Assembly (NCBI GenBank): GCA_900315495.1
Contig: OMZJ01000008.1
Span: forward strand, 107,738-171,737
Reading direction: 5' to 3'
Length of the DNA: 64,000 nucleotides
Source: an uncultured Lachnospiraceae bacterium
GTDB lineage: Bacteria; Bacillota; Clostridia; Lachnospirales; Lachnospiraceae
Part shown: positions 18,022 through 25,363 of the stretch, piece after piece
How the letters are laid out: each line of letters opens with the position of its first letter
Numbering within the stretch: position 1 is the first letter of the stretch
Notes under the pieces: generated by a model
Databases searched by the model: none
What the model was told of the DNA's origin: nothing
The model's input: only the letters and a program-made list of their open reading frames with translations
Program-made: the position numbers and the translations under genes

Positions 18022-19278
18022 ATGACAGAAGATACAGTATCGACAGACGAGGTGGCGGCGTGTGAGATCACACCGCAGGAAGCGGAATCCATCGCAGAGG
18101 AGAACCGGTTATACATTGATCTGCGGGATGAAGAGCAGACCGCGTTCGGCATGATTCCCGGTGCGGTTGCGTTTCCGGCCGGGAAACTTCTGGCCGAGTC
18201 CGGGCGTCTGCCTGCTGACAAAAAATGGATTCTCTACTGCCCCCGGGGTGTCATCAGTCTGGAGGTTGCCAGAGCGCTTACGGCGGCCGGGTACGATGCC
18301 TTCAGCCTGAAGGGCGGCTACAATGCATGGCTTCTGATGCAGATGGCGAGGGAAGAAGCGCAGGAGGAGGGAAAGGCGGCGTCCGGGGAGAAAACCCGGG
18401 CCATGGAGATCGAACACGGCCTTTCCACCGGCACCTTTCACCGGCTTTTGTTTTCCCCCTTCGTGAAGGCGGTGCGCACCTATCACCTGATTGCGCCCGG
18501 CGACCGGATTGCGGTGTGCATCTCCGGCGGCAAGGACTCCATGCTCATGGCCAAGCTGTTTCAGGAGCTGAAGCGGCATGACCAGTTCCCGTTTGAGGTG
18601 GTATTTCTGTGCATGGATCCCGGGTACAGCGAGGCAAACCGCCGGGTGATCGAGAACAATGCGAAGCTGCTGCAGATTCCGCTCCATATCTTTGAGACGC
18701 GCATCTTTGACGCGGTTTACAAGGTGCCGGATTCCCCCTGCTATCTCTGTGCGAGAATGCGGCGGGGATATCTCTACAAAAAGGCGCAGGAACTGGGCTG
18801 CAACAAGATTGCGCTCGGCCATCACTATGACGATGTGATTGAGACGACCCTGATGGGAATGCTCTACGGCGGACAGTTCCAGACGATGATGCCGCGGCTG
18901 TCGAGCATTCATTTTCCGGGAATGAGCCTGATTCGCCCGATGTATCTGATTCGGGAGGACGATATCAAGCGGTGGCGGGACGCGAATGATCTCCATTTCA
19001 TCCAGTGCGCCTGCCACTTCACAGACACCTGCACGACCTGTGATCCGGACGGAAGGACGGTTTCCAAGCGGCAGGAGGTCAAACGGCTGATTGCCGAACT
19101 GAAGAAAACCAATCCCTATGTGGAGGCGAATATTTTCAAAAGCACAGAAAATGTCAACCTCAGCACGGTGATCGGATATAAGAAGGATGGTGTCCGCCAC
19201 CGCTTCACGGACGGGGATCCCGCGGAGCTGGATGCGCTGTATCAGAGACATCCGGGCGGAGGGAGAAAACAATGCTGA
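18022..19278 (+). CDS. Rhodanese-TtcA-like fusion (PP-loop tRNA thiolation enzyme)
   Basis: A two-domain protein of 418 residues. Residues about 15-112 form a rhodanese-like domain: YIDLRDEEQTAFGMIPGAV, then the active-site loop YCPRGVIS with Cys73, then LKGGYNAW. Residues about 130-400 form an ATP-pyrophosphatase domain with PP-loop SGGKDS (168-173), CYLCARMRRG (Cys240, Cys243) and a later Cys cluster in CACHFTDTCTTC. TtcA enzymes use an Fe-S cluster held by a CxxC pair plus one more Cys to make 2-thiocytidine in tRNA. Rhodanese domains carry persulfide sulfur, so the fusion could pass sulfur internally; that is inference. The stop overlaps the next gene by 7 bp. The tRNA target position is not proven by sequence. 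Confidence 0.87.
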   Translation: MTEDTVSTDEVAACEITPQEAESIAEENRLYIDLRDEEQTAFGMIPGAVAFPAGKLLAESGRLPADKKWILYCPRGVISLEVARALTAAGYDAFSLKGGYNAWLLMQMAREEAQEEGKAASGEKTRAMEIEHGLSTGTFHRLLFSPFVKAVRTYHLIAPGDRIAVCISGGKDSMLMAKLFQELKRHDQFPFEVVFLCMDPGYSEANRRVIENNAKLLQIPLHIFETRIFDAVYKVPDSPCYLCARMRRGYLYKKAQELGCNKIALGHHYDDVIETTLMGMLYGGQFQTMMPRLSSIHFPGMSLIRPMYLIREDDIKRWRDANDLHFIQCACHFTDTCTTCDPDGRTVSKRQEVKRLIAELKKTNPYVEANIFKSTENVNLSTVIGYKKDGVRHRFTDGDPAELDALYQRHPGGGRKQC

Positions 19279-20045
19279 ATCAGTATTCCCGTACACAGCT
19301 TCTCGTCGGGAAAGAGGCAATGGAAAAACTGGCCGCCTCCCGCGTGGCCGTCTTTGGCATCGGCGGTGTCGGGGGCGCTGTCGTTGAGGCGCTGGCGCGC
19401 AGCGGCGTCGGCGCGCTGGATCTGATTGATGACGATAAGGTCTGCCTGACCAATCTGAACCGCCAGATCCTGGCGCTGCGCTCCACCATCGGAAAATACA
19501 AGGCGGATGTGGCCGAAGAGCGGATCCATGCGATCAATCCGGACTGTCAGGTGACGGTGCATAAGTGCTTTTACATGCCGGACACGGCAGACCGCTTTGA
19601 TTTTTCCGCCTATGATTATGTGGTGGATGCCATTGATACCGTGACGGGAAAGATCGAGATCATACTCCGGGCCCGGGAAAGCGGCACACCGGTGATCTCG
19701 GCGATGGGATGCGGCAACCGCATCGATCCGTCCATGCTCCGGGCCGCCGACCTGTATGAGACGGCGGGAGATCCGCTGGCCAGAGTCATGCGCCGCGAGC
19801 TCAAAAAGCGCGGCGTCCGAAAGCTCAAGGTCGTCTATTCCATTGAAAAGCCGATGGAGCAGGTGGATGCGGAGGGCAGCAGCTGCCGGACGCAGTGCAT
19901 CTGCCCGCCGGGCACGGTGCGAAAATGCACGGTCCGCCGCGATATCCCCGGCAGCACGGCCTTTGTGCCGCCGGCCGCGGGATATCTGATCGCGTCGGTG
20001 ATTGTGCAGGACCTGATCGGAAGAACAGCCAAAAAGGCGCTGTAA
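19272..20045 (+). CDS. tcdA: tRNA threonylcarbamoyladenosine dehydratase-like (TcdA/YgdL)
   Basis: E1-like ThiF-fold enzyme. TcdA uses ATP to cyclise t6A37 to ct6A37 in tRNA. The 257-residue protein has GIGGVGGAVVEALARSG (nucleotide binding), DLIDDDKVCLTNLNRQ, the family stretch VVDAIDTVTGKIEII, and MGCGNRIDPSMLRAADL. Near the C-terminus a Cys-rich SSCRTQCICPPG precedes GSTAFVPPAAG. It overlaps the upstream thiolation gene by 7 bp, so the two are coupled. The exact activity, dehydratase versus another E1-like role, is inferred from family resemblance. Confidence 0.88.
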   Translation: MLNQYSRTQLLVGKEAMEKLAASRVAVFGIGGVGGAVVEALARSGVGALDLIDDDKVCLTNLNRQILALRSTIGKYKADVAEERIHAINPDCQVTVHKCFYMPDTADRFDFSAYDYVVDAIDTVTGKIEIILRARESGTPVISAMGCGNRIDPSMLRAADLYETAGDPLARVMRRELKKRGVRKLKVVYSIEKPMEQVDAEGSSCRTQCICPPGTVRKCTVRRDIPGSTAFVPPAAGYLIASVIVQDLIGRTAKKAL

Positions 20046-20048
20046 GCC

Positions 20049-20351
20049 ATGAATTATACATACATCGTCCGCTGCGCGGACGGCACCCTTTACACCGGGT
20101 GGACCAACAACCTGGAAAAACGGCTGGCCGCGCACAACAGTGCCCGCGGGGCCAAATATACCCGCTCCCGCCGGCCGGTGGTGCTCGTTTACACGGAAGT
20201 GTATCTGACGGAATCAGAGGCCATGCGCCGGGAGTGGCAGATCAAGCAGCTCTCCCGCGCACAGAAGGAAGCACTGATCCGGCAGGGCGGGCATCCTTCG
20301 GCGGAGAGCGGGGAGACGGCCGGGGAGCCGGTGCAGGGAGAGGAGGCATGA
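20049..20351 (+). CDS. GIY-YIG domain protein (UPF0213/YhbQ type)
   Basis: Compact 100-residue single-domain GIY-YIG protein of the YhbQ/UPF0213 group. The motifs are YTYIVRC (GIY half), [17 protein letters not shown] (YIG half with the catalytic Arg) and [12 protein letters not shown] with the metal-binding Glu. Relatives include small nucleases of uncertain cellular role. It sits 3 bp after tcdA and 1 bp before the ABC ATPase, so it is inside the operon. The last 15 residues are Glu/Gly-rich and probably disordered. Confidence 0.92.
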   Translation: MNYTYIVRCADGTLYTGWTNNLEKRLAAHNSARGAKYTRSRRPVVLVYTEVYLTESEAMRREWQIKQLSRAQKEALIRQGGHPSAESGETAGEPVQGEEA

Positions 20352-20352
20352 G

Positions 20353-21165
20353 ATGCTGAAACTGAGCGGTGTCCACAAGAGTTTTTCCGGAAACGAAATC
20401 TTAAAGGGCGTCAGCCTGGACGTCCGCAAGGGAGACATCATTGCAATCCTCGGACCTTCCGGATCCGGCAAGACGACGTTTCTTAGGTGCGTTGATTTCC
20501 TGGAGAGGGCTGATGCCGGCACGATGGAATTTGACGGCCTGACAGCGGATCTTCACAGCGCGTCCCGGCAGACCATCGCCGCGGTCCGCCGGAAGATCGG
20601 CTTTGTCTTCCAGAATTACAACCTGTTTGCCAACCGCACCGCGCTGGGCAATGTCACGGAAGGTCTGATCGTGGCGGGAAAAATGCCGCGGGAGAAGGCG
20701 GAGCGGATCGGACGGGAGGCGCTGGACCGGGTCGGACTGTCGGACCGGGCTGATTATTACCCAGCGCAGCTGTCCGGCGGGCAGCAGCAGCGGGTCGGCA
20801 TTGCGCGGGCGATGGCCATGAATCCGGATGTGATTCTGTTTGACGAACCGACTTCCGCGCTGGATCCTGAGCTGGTCGGGGAGGTTCTGGACGTTATGCG
20901 GGAGCTTGCCCGGGAGGGAGCAACCATGATTGTCGTCACGCACGAGATGAATTTTGCGCGGCAGGTGGCGACGGAAGCCGTTTTTATGGACGGCGGAAAG
21001 ATTGTGGAACAGGGCCCGCCGGCGCGGATTTTTGAGCATCCGAGAGAGGAGCGCACCGCCCGTTTCCTTCAGAGAATTCTCCGTCAGGATGACAGAGGCG
21101 AATCGGCGAAAGCCGCATACACAAAGGAAGAGCCGGCGGAGGTCCGGCAGGGAGGAAGAGAATGA
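20353..21165 (+). CDS. Amino-acid ABC transporter ATPase (polar/cystine type)
   Basis: ATP-binding subunit of a polar-amino-acid importer (HisP/GlnQ/TcyC family), 270 residues. Walker [14 protein letters not shown]-loop [11 protein letters not shown], signature [16 protein letters not shown], Walker [13 protein letters not shown] and the H-switch VTHEMNFAR are all intact. The last ~25 residues are charged and beyond the usual family end. GAGAGGAGGC precedes the start, and the stop overlaps the substrate-binding gene (ATGA). It works with the next two genes. Confidence 0.95.
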   Translation: MLKLSGVHKSFSGNEILKGVSLDVRKGDIIAILGPSGSGKTTFLRCVDFLERADAGTMEFDGLTADLHSASRQTIAAVRRKIGFVFQNYNLFANRTALGNVTEGLIVAGKMPREKAERIGREALDRVGLSDRADYYPAQLSGGQQQRVGIARAMAMNPDVILFDEPTSALDPELVGEVLDVMRELAREGATMIVVTHEMNFARQVATEAVFMDGGKIVEQGPPARIFEHPREERTARFLQRILRQDDRGESAKAAYTKEEPAEVRQGGRE

Positions 21166-22106
21166 GAAAAAACAGAAAACTGGCAGCCGTGACGGCAGCC
21201 GTACTGACAGCGGCCATGGCGTTTTCGGCGGTGATGGCACTGGCCGGCTCAGCGGCATCGGCGGCCGAGGAAGAGACGGAGGAGGAATCCGAGAGCTATT
21301 CCGAGGAGGAGCTCGGCACCCAGCTGGACGATATCTTGAAGAAAGGTGTGATTACCATCGGAACAGAGGGAACCTACCCGCCCTATTCGTATCACGACGA
21401 GGACGACAACCTGACGGGCTTTGAGGTGGAAGTCGGGCGCGCAATCGCGGAAAAACTCGGCGTGAAGGCGGAATTCGTGGAGACGGACTGGGATTCCCTG
21501 ATCGCCGGGCTGGAATCGGAGCGGTTCGATATCATTGTCAATGATGTCACGCCGACCGAGGAGCGCAAAAAGACCTATGATTTCTCCATTCCGTACACCA
21601 ACGTCCGGTATGTGATCATCACGACGAAGGAGAACGATTCCATCCAGAGCTTTGCGGATCTGGACGGAAAGACCGTTTCCAATACCATTGCCAGCACCCA
21701 TGCGCAGATTGCGGAACAGTACGGGGCAAAGATCGACGCCGTGGATACCTTTGAGCAGTCCGTCGAGGAAGTGCTGTTCGGCCGTGCGGACGCCACCATC
21801 AATTCGGAGCTTGTGTTCAATGACTATATGGAGCGTCAGCCGGATGCAGATCTGAAGGTGGCAGTTTATTCCGACGAGGGCGATGTGACGGCGGTGCCGG
21901 TGCGGAAAAATGAGAAGGCCCTGCTGATGGCGATTAACGATGCGATTGAAGAACTCCGCGAGGAGGGCGTTCTCTCGGATCTCTCCCAGGAGTTCTTCGG
22001 CGCGGATTACACCAGCCTGTCCGGTGACGGAACAGAAGAGGAAACCTCCGAGGCGGAAATTGGTGCGGCGGATGTCTCCGAGGCAGAGTCCGCAGCAGCA
22101 AAGTAA
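21162..22106 (+). CDS. Amino-acid ABC transporter substrate-binding protein, cystine-type
   Basis: Extracytoplasmic receptor of 314 residues. A Sec signal peptide (about 1-35, [15 protein letters not shown] core, ending near ASAAE) has no lipobox Cys, so anchoring is unclear; lipid attachment is usual for such proteins in Gram-positives. The mature protein has an acidic linker ([10 protein letters not shown]), then the family-3 solute-binding domain: [40 protein letters not shown], and [16 protein letters not shown]. These blocks resemble cystine receptors (TcyA/FliY), but specificity is inferred. The C-terminal ~30 residues are acidic and Ala-rich. It is coupled to the ATPase gene by an ATGA overlap. 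Confidence 0.92.
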   Translation: MRKNRKLAAVTAAVLTAAMAFSAVMALAGSAASAAEEETEEESESYSEEELGTQLDDILKKGVITIGTEGTYPPYSYHDEDDNLTGFEVEVGRAIAEKLGVKAEFVETDWDSLIAGLESERFDIIVNDVTPTEERKKTYDFSIPYTNVRYVIITTKENDSIQSFADLDGKTVSNTIASTHAQIAEQYGAKIDAVDTFEQSVEEVLFGRADATINSELVFNDYMERQPDADLKVAVYSDEGDVTAVPVRKNEKALLMAINDAIEELREEGVLSDLSQEFFGADYTSLSGDGTEEETSEAEIGAADVSEAESAAAK

Positions 22107-22160
22107 ATCCGTCCTGCCCGGTGACGGCATCGTACAGCAATTCATACAGGAGGTCCCCCG

Positions 22161-22829
22161 TTGAGCGATACACTGCAGCTGATGTTAGATTCCTTCTGGC
22201 AGATTGTCCTGCCGGGGCTGACCACGACGATCCCTCTGACCCTGATTTCCTTCGGCATCGGCATGGTGATCGCTCTGGCAGTCGCCATGATCCGCATCGC
22301 GAAAATCCGTGTGCTGGATCAGATCTGCCGGTTTTACGTATGGGTCGTCCGGGGTACCCCGCTGCTGGTGCAGCTGTTCATCATCTACTACGGGCTGCCA
22401 CGGCTTGGCGTGATGTTTGACTCTTTTACCGCTGCCATCATCGCGTTTTCCCTGAATGAGGGGGCCTATCTGTCCGAGACCATGCGCGCCGCGATTCTCA
22501 GCGTGCCGGAGGGCCAGACCGAGGCCGGGTATACCGTAGGGATGAGCTATCTGCAGATTATGCGCCGGATCGTCCTTCCGCAGGCCTTCCGCGTTGCCTT
22601 CCCGCCGATGTTCAATGACCTGATTTCGCTCACCAAGGACACCTCGCTGGCGGCCAGCATCACGGTGGCGGAGATGTTCCGCGCCGCGCAGCGGATCGCC
22701 GCCCGTACGATGGAGCCCCTGATCATGTACATTGAGGTGGCCATCATCTATCTGCTGATCTGCACGATTCTCTCCCGGGTTCAGGTATGGGGAGAAAAGA
22801 AACTCTCAAGATACGAGAAACGGAACTGA
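22161..22829 (+). CDS. Amino-acid ABC transporter permease
   Basis: Membrane subunit of the importer, 222 residues with about five helices. The HisM/GlnP EAA loop is EAGYTVGMSYLQIMRRIVLP, with RGTPLLVQLFIIYYGLP earlier and DTSLAASITVAEMF late. The start is TTG 22161: the perfect AGGAGGT at 22148-22154 is correctly spaced for it, whereas the first in-frame ATG lies seven codons inside. It ends the operon that began at 18022, and a strong terminator follows. Confidence 0.94.
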   Translation: MSDTLQLMLDSFWQIVLPGLTTTIPLTLISFGIGMVIALAVAMIRIAKIRVLDQICRFYVWVVRGTPLLVQLFIIYYGLPRLGVMFDSFTAAIIAFSLNEGAYLSETMRAAILSVPEGQTEAGYTVGMSYLQIMRRIVLPQAFRVAFPPMFNDLISLTKDTSLAASITVAEMFRAAQRIAARTMEPLIMYIEVAIIYLLICTILSRVQVWGEKKLSRYEKRN

Positions 22830-22883
22830 GCACCGGACGGAGAATTCAGATCGAGGGGCGGTTCGGAGAAGACGAATGTTACG

Positions 22884-22929
22884 AACGGGTGTGTTGCCGG
22901 CTGGATGGCCGGCGGTGCATCCGTTTTTT
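22884..22929 (+). terminator. terminator of the 18022-22829 operon
   Basis: An 18-bp stem with several G-U pairs (22884-22901 with 22908-22925) around a 6-nt loop, followed by a run of six T ending at 22929. Confidence 0.88.
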
Positions 22930-22965
22930 GCGTGCCGCAGAATAGGTTCTGCCTGTGCGGTCCGG

Positions 22966-22994
22966 TTGTCGTCTGATTCCCTTTCTGTTATACT
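22966..22994 (+). promoter_or_regulatory. promoter of the FliB-like gene
   Basis: TTGTCG (22966-22971), 17 bp, TATACT (22989-22994). The leader that follows contains the 28-bp tandem repeats. Confidence 0.7.
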
Positions 22995-23072
22995 TCGACC
23001 TGCGGTATACAGAACCATGGCATGGCGGTGCGGCAGTCTGATTTCCGCATGTCCTATTGGGACAGCTCCGGC

Positions 23073-23211
23073 CGCCCTGCAGGCGTTGTGAAATCAGAAT
23101 CGCCCTGCAGGCGTTGTGAAATCAGAACCGCCCTGCAGTGGAACAGAAATCAGAATGTCCCGCAGGGAAAGTAAAGTCAGTACCGTCCTGCAGGAAAAGG
23201 AGAGTCAGAGA
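23073..23211 (+). repeat. five degenerate 28-bp tandem repeats in the FliB-like gene leader
   Basis: Units at 23073-23100, 23101-23128, 23129-23156, 23157-23183 and 23184-23211. Units 1 and 2 differ by one base, and later units diverge progressively. The common pattern is CGCCCTGCAGG, a variable middle, then GAAATCAGAA or a relative (AGAGTCAGAG in the last). The fifth unit contains AAAAGGAGAG, which is the ribosome binding site for the TTG start directly after it. Confidence 0.88.
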
Positions 23212-24546
23212 TTGGAGATTCCAAAAATCGTTCCGGGAGAGTCTTTCTGCCGGCGCTTTCAATGCACCGCCGGCTCCTGCCTGTTCACCTGCTGTCAGCA
23301 GTGGATTATCTCCGTGGATCAGGATACGGAGAGAAGGTGGAGAAAAATTCCTGTCTCCAGGCTTCCAGGTATGGAGGAACCGGATTCCCGACTGGACCGC
23401 AATCTGGCAGCCGGGGCGTCCGGATCCGGCAGCCGGACAGAGACAGCAGAGACGAAAATCCGAAGTACCGATCCGGGCAGTCACGGAAGAAAGCAGTCTC
23501 TGGCGGAGGCCGGAATCTGCACGGACCGCGGGAGCGGAATCCGAAAAATCCGGCTGAACCGGGACGGATGCTGCCCGTTCCTGACGGGGAAATCTCTCTG
23601 CGGCGTTCAGGTTGCCATGGAAGACCAGAATGATATCCCGCAGACCTGCCGGGTATTTCCGCGGATTCAGAAAGAATATCCGGATCGGACAGAATATTCT
23701 TTGTCTGCCTGCTGTCCGGAAGTGATTCGGATGGCACTCGAGATGCCGGAGGGATTTCCGGATCTTCTCCGGGAATTCTGTGACCCGGACGTGTCGGATT
23801 TTCTCTATCAGGTGCGAAGACAGGTCCTGTGCATCCTCGCCGATGAATCGATTCCGCTTCGGAGTGCGGTTCTGGCTGCGGCTTATGTTCTCCTGGATAT
23901 CCGGGACAGGATCGAAGAGGACCGCAGAAAAAACGGCGGGAAGCGAAACATCTCTTCTCCGGAAGCGGGCTGGTTTCAGAAATATGAGGCGCCGGATTTT
24001 CGGGACAGCCTGCTGTCTGCCGTCTCTAAGGCCGCTCCGGATGAGGGGGATTCCTTCCGGGAAAATCTGGAGCTGTTCCTTGACCTGACCGAAAACTATC
24101 ACCGCGCCGGGATGTATTCCGCAGATCTGGGACCGGCCCGGGATGCCGCCGGGAAGCTTTGCGGTGAAAACGGAAGATCCGGGCGGGATCCGGGTGCAGA
24201 GACAACAATGTTTTCCCTGACGGACGCGGCAGATCCGGACGACCGGCCTCTGCGGGCTCTGATCCTTCTGGAGTGTGTCTCACAGCTGGTCACGGAATCA
24301 TCCGGGTTCCGGAATCTGATTCTGACCTATGAATGGATTGTTCTGGAGCTCTCGCTGGCCCGGACAATGCGATATCTGTGCAGTCCCCCGGGAGGTCACA
24401 CTGGTTCCCCGGAGAGTGAGCTGCGCCTTCTGACGGAAGCCTCCCGCATCATGGGGTTTCCGGAAAGCGATATTTTTGCGTATATGGAATCTGCCTTTGA
24501 TGAGCCGGTCTGGTCGTGGGGCTATTACGATCTGGTCATGGGCTGA
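23212..24546 (+). CDS. FliB-family protein (flagellin lysine-N-methylase-like)
   Basis: Resembles FliB, a Cys-rich protein that methylates flagellin lysines in enteric bacteria. With start TTG 23212 it has 444 residues. The N-terminal signature is FCRRFQCTAGSCLFTCCQQW, followed by GCCPFLTGKSLCGVQ and TCRVFPRI, a Cys pattern that suggests an iron-sulfur or metal site. The insert between these (about residues 35-110) is Ser/Arg/Gly-rich and poorly conserved-looking. I chose TTG 23212 because AAAAGGAG is 8 bases before it and homology begins there. An ATG at 23116 would translate the tandem repeats. No flagellin or flagellar gene is in the window, so the substrate is unknown. An ECF S component follows after 24 bp. 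Confidence 0.8.
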   Translation: MEIPKIVPGESFCRRFQCTAGSCLFTCCQQWIISVDQDTERRWRKIPVSRLPGMEEPDSRLDRNLAAGASGSGSRTETAETKIRSTDPGSHGRKQSLAEAGICTDRGSGIRKIRLNRDGCCPFLTGKSLCGVQVAMEDQNDIPQTCRVFPRIQKEYPDRTEYSLSACCPEVIRMALEMPEGFPDLLREFCDPDVSDFLYQVRRQVLCILADESIPLRSAVLAAAYVLLDIRDRIEEDRRKNGGKRNISSPEAGWFQKYEAPDFRDSLLSAVSKAAPDEGDSFRENLELFLDLTENYHRAGMYSADLGPARDAAGKLCGENGRSGRDPGAETTMFSLTDAADPDDRPLRALILLECVSQLVTESSGFRNLILTYEWIVLELSLARTMRYLCSPPGGHTGSPESELRLLTEASRIMGFPESDIFAYMESAFDEPVWSWGYYDLVMG

Positions 24547-24570
24547 TACCCGGCGGACAGGAGGAGACAA

Positions 24571-25134
24571 ATGTCTGGGAAGAAATCTTCTGTGAAGGAA
24601 TTGTCGGTGAAGGCGGTCCTGACGGCGCTCTATTTCACGCTCAGTCTGTATTCACTCAGTTTCGGCAATTTCGTCATCTCACTGGCCGGTTTTCCGGTCA
24701 TTCTCGGCGCACTGCTATATGGTCCGCTCGGCGGTCTGGAGATCGGCCTTCTCGGGGCTTTTCTGGAACAGATGATGAAATACGGACTGACAGTGACCAC
24801 GGTTCTCTGGATTCTGCCGGTGGGTCTGCGCGGCCTGATCGTCGGCCTGTACGCCTCCCGGTCAAAATACTGTATCACCAGAGCCGGACTGTTTGCGGCG
24901 CTCATTGCTGCCTCTCTTGCCGTGACGGCCGCGAACACTGCGGTCATGGCAGCGGACAGCCTGGTTTTCGGCTATTATTCGACGCAGTATGTGTTCGGTG
25001 CATTGCTTTTCCGGATTCTGTCCGGTGCCGGGACATCCGTTGTCTTTCTGCTTCTCGTCTGGCCGGTGCTGTCCCGGCTGTCGCCGGTTCTGGGCGGACG
25101 GCTGAAACGGAACGGCGCACTCCGCCGCGGCTGA
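24571..25134 (+). CDS. ECF transporter S component (vitamin-binding, folate-type possible)
   Basis: Substrate-binding membrane subunit of an energy-coupling-factor transporter, 187 residues with five to six hydrophobic helices. Blocks seen are FVISLAGFPVILGALLYGPL, GLEIGLLGAFLEQMMKYG and LPVGLRGLIVGLYA. The arrangement resembles FolT-like S components, but specificity cannot be read. GACAGGAGGAGAC is the ribosome binding site. Its shared EcfA/EcfT module is not in this window, as usual for group II S components. It is probably co-transcribed with the FliB-like gene. Confidence 0.85.
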   Translation: MSGKKSSVKELSVKAVLTALYFTLSLYSLSFGNFVISLAGFPVILGALLYGPLGGLEIGLLGAFLEQMMKYGLTVTTVLWILPVGLRGLIVGLYASRSKYCITRAGLFAALIAASLAVTAANTAVMAADSLVFGYYSTQYVFGALLFRILSGAGTSVVFLLLVWPVLSRLSPVLGGRLKRNGALRRG

Positions 25135-25271
25135 AACCGGTGCATCGGATACCGTCCCATTCTGCCGTGGCTGACACGATTCGTTCCGCCGCAGCCGGCA
25201 TCGGCCCGCGGTTTTGCCGCCGGTTTTCCGGGAGCTTCGTGAAAGAAACCTGCGGAGGGACAGAAGAACCA

Positions 25272-25300
25272 TTGTGTCCCGGTTGAGGCTGTGGTATAAT
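25272..25300 (+). promoter_or_regulatory. promoter of the secreted repeat-protein gene
   Basis: TTGTGT (25272-25277), 17 bp, TATAAT (25295-25300), about 64 bp before ATG 25364. Confidence 0.75.
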
Positions 25301-25363
25301 CCTCAAATGTTACAGAATTATTAAGCGATGAAACGCTTCCGCAGGATGCGGATGGAGGACGGA

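Noticed and set aside
23073..23211. 28-bp repeats as a CRISPR array
   Set aside because: The units are directly adjacent without spacers and degenerate progressively; no cas genes are present.
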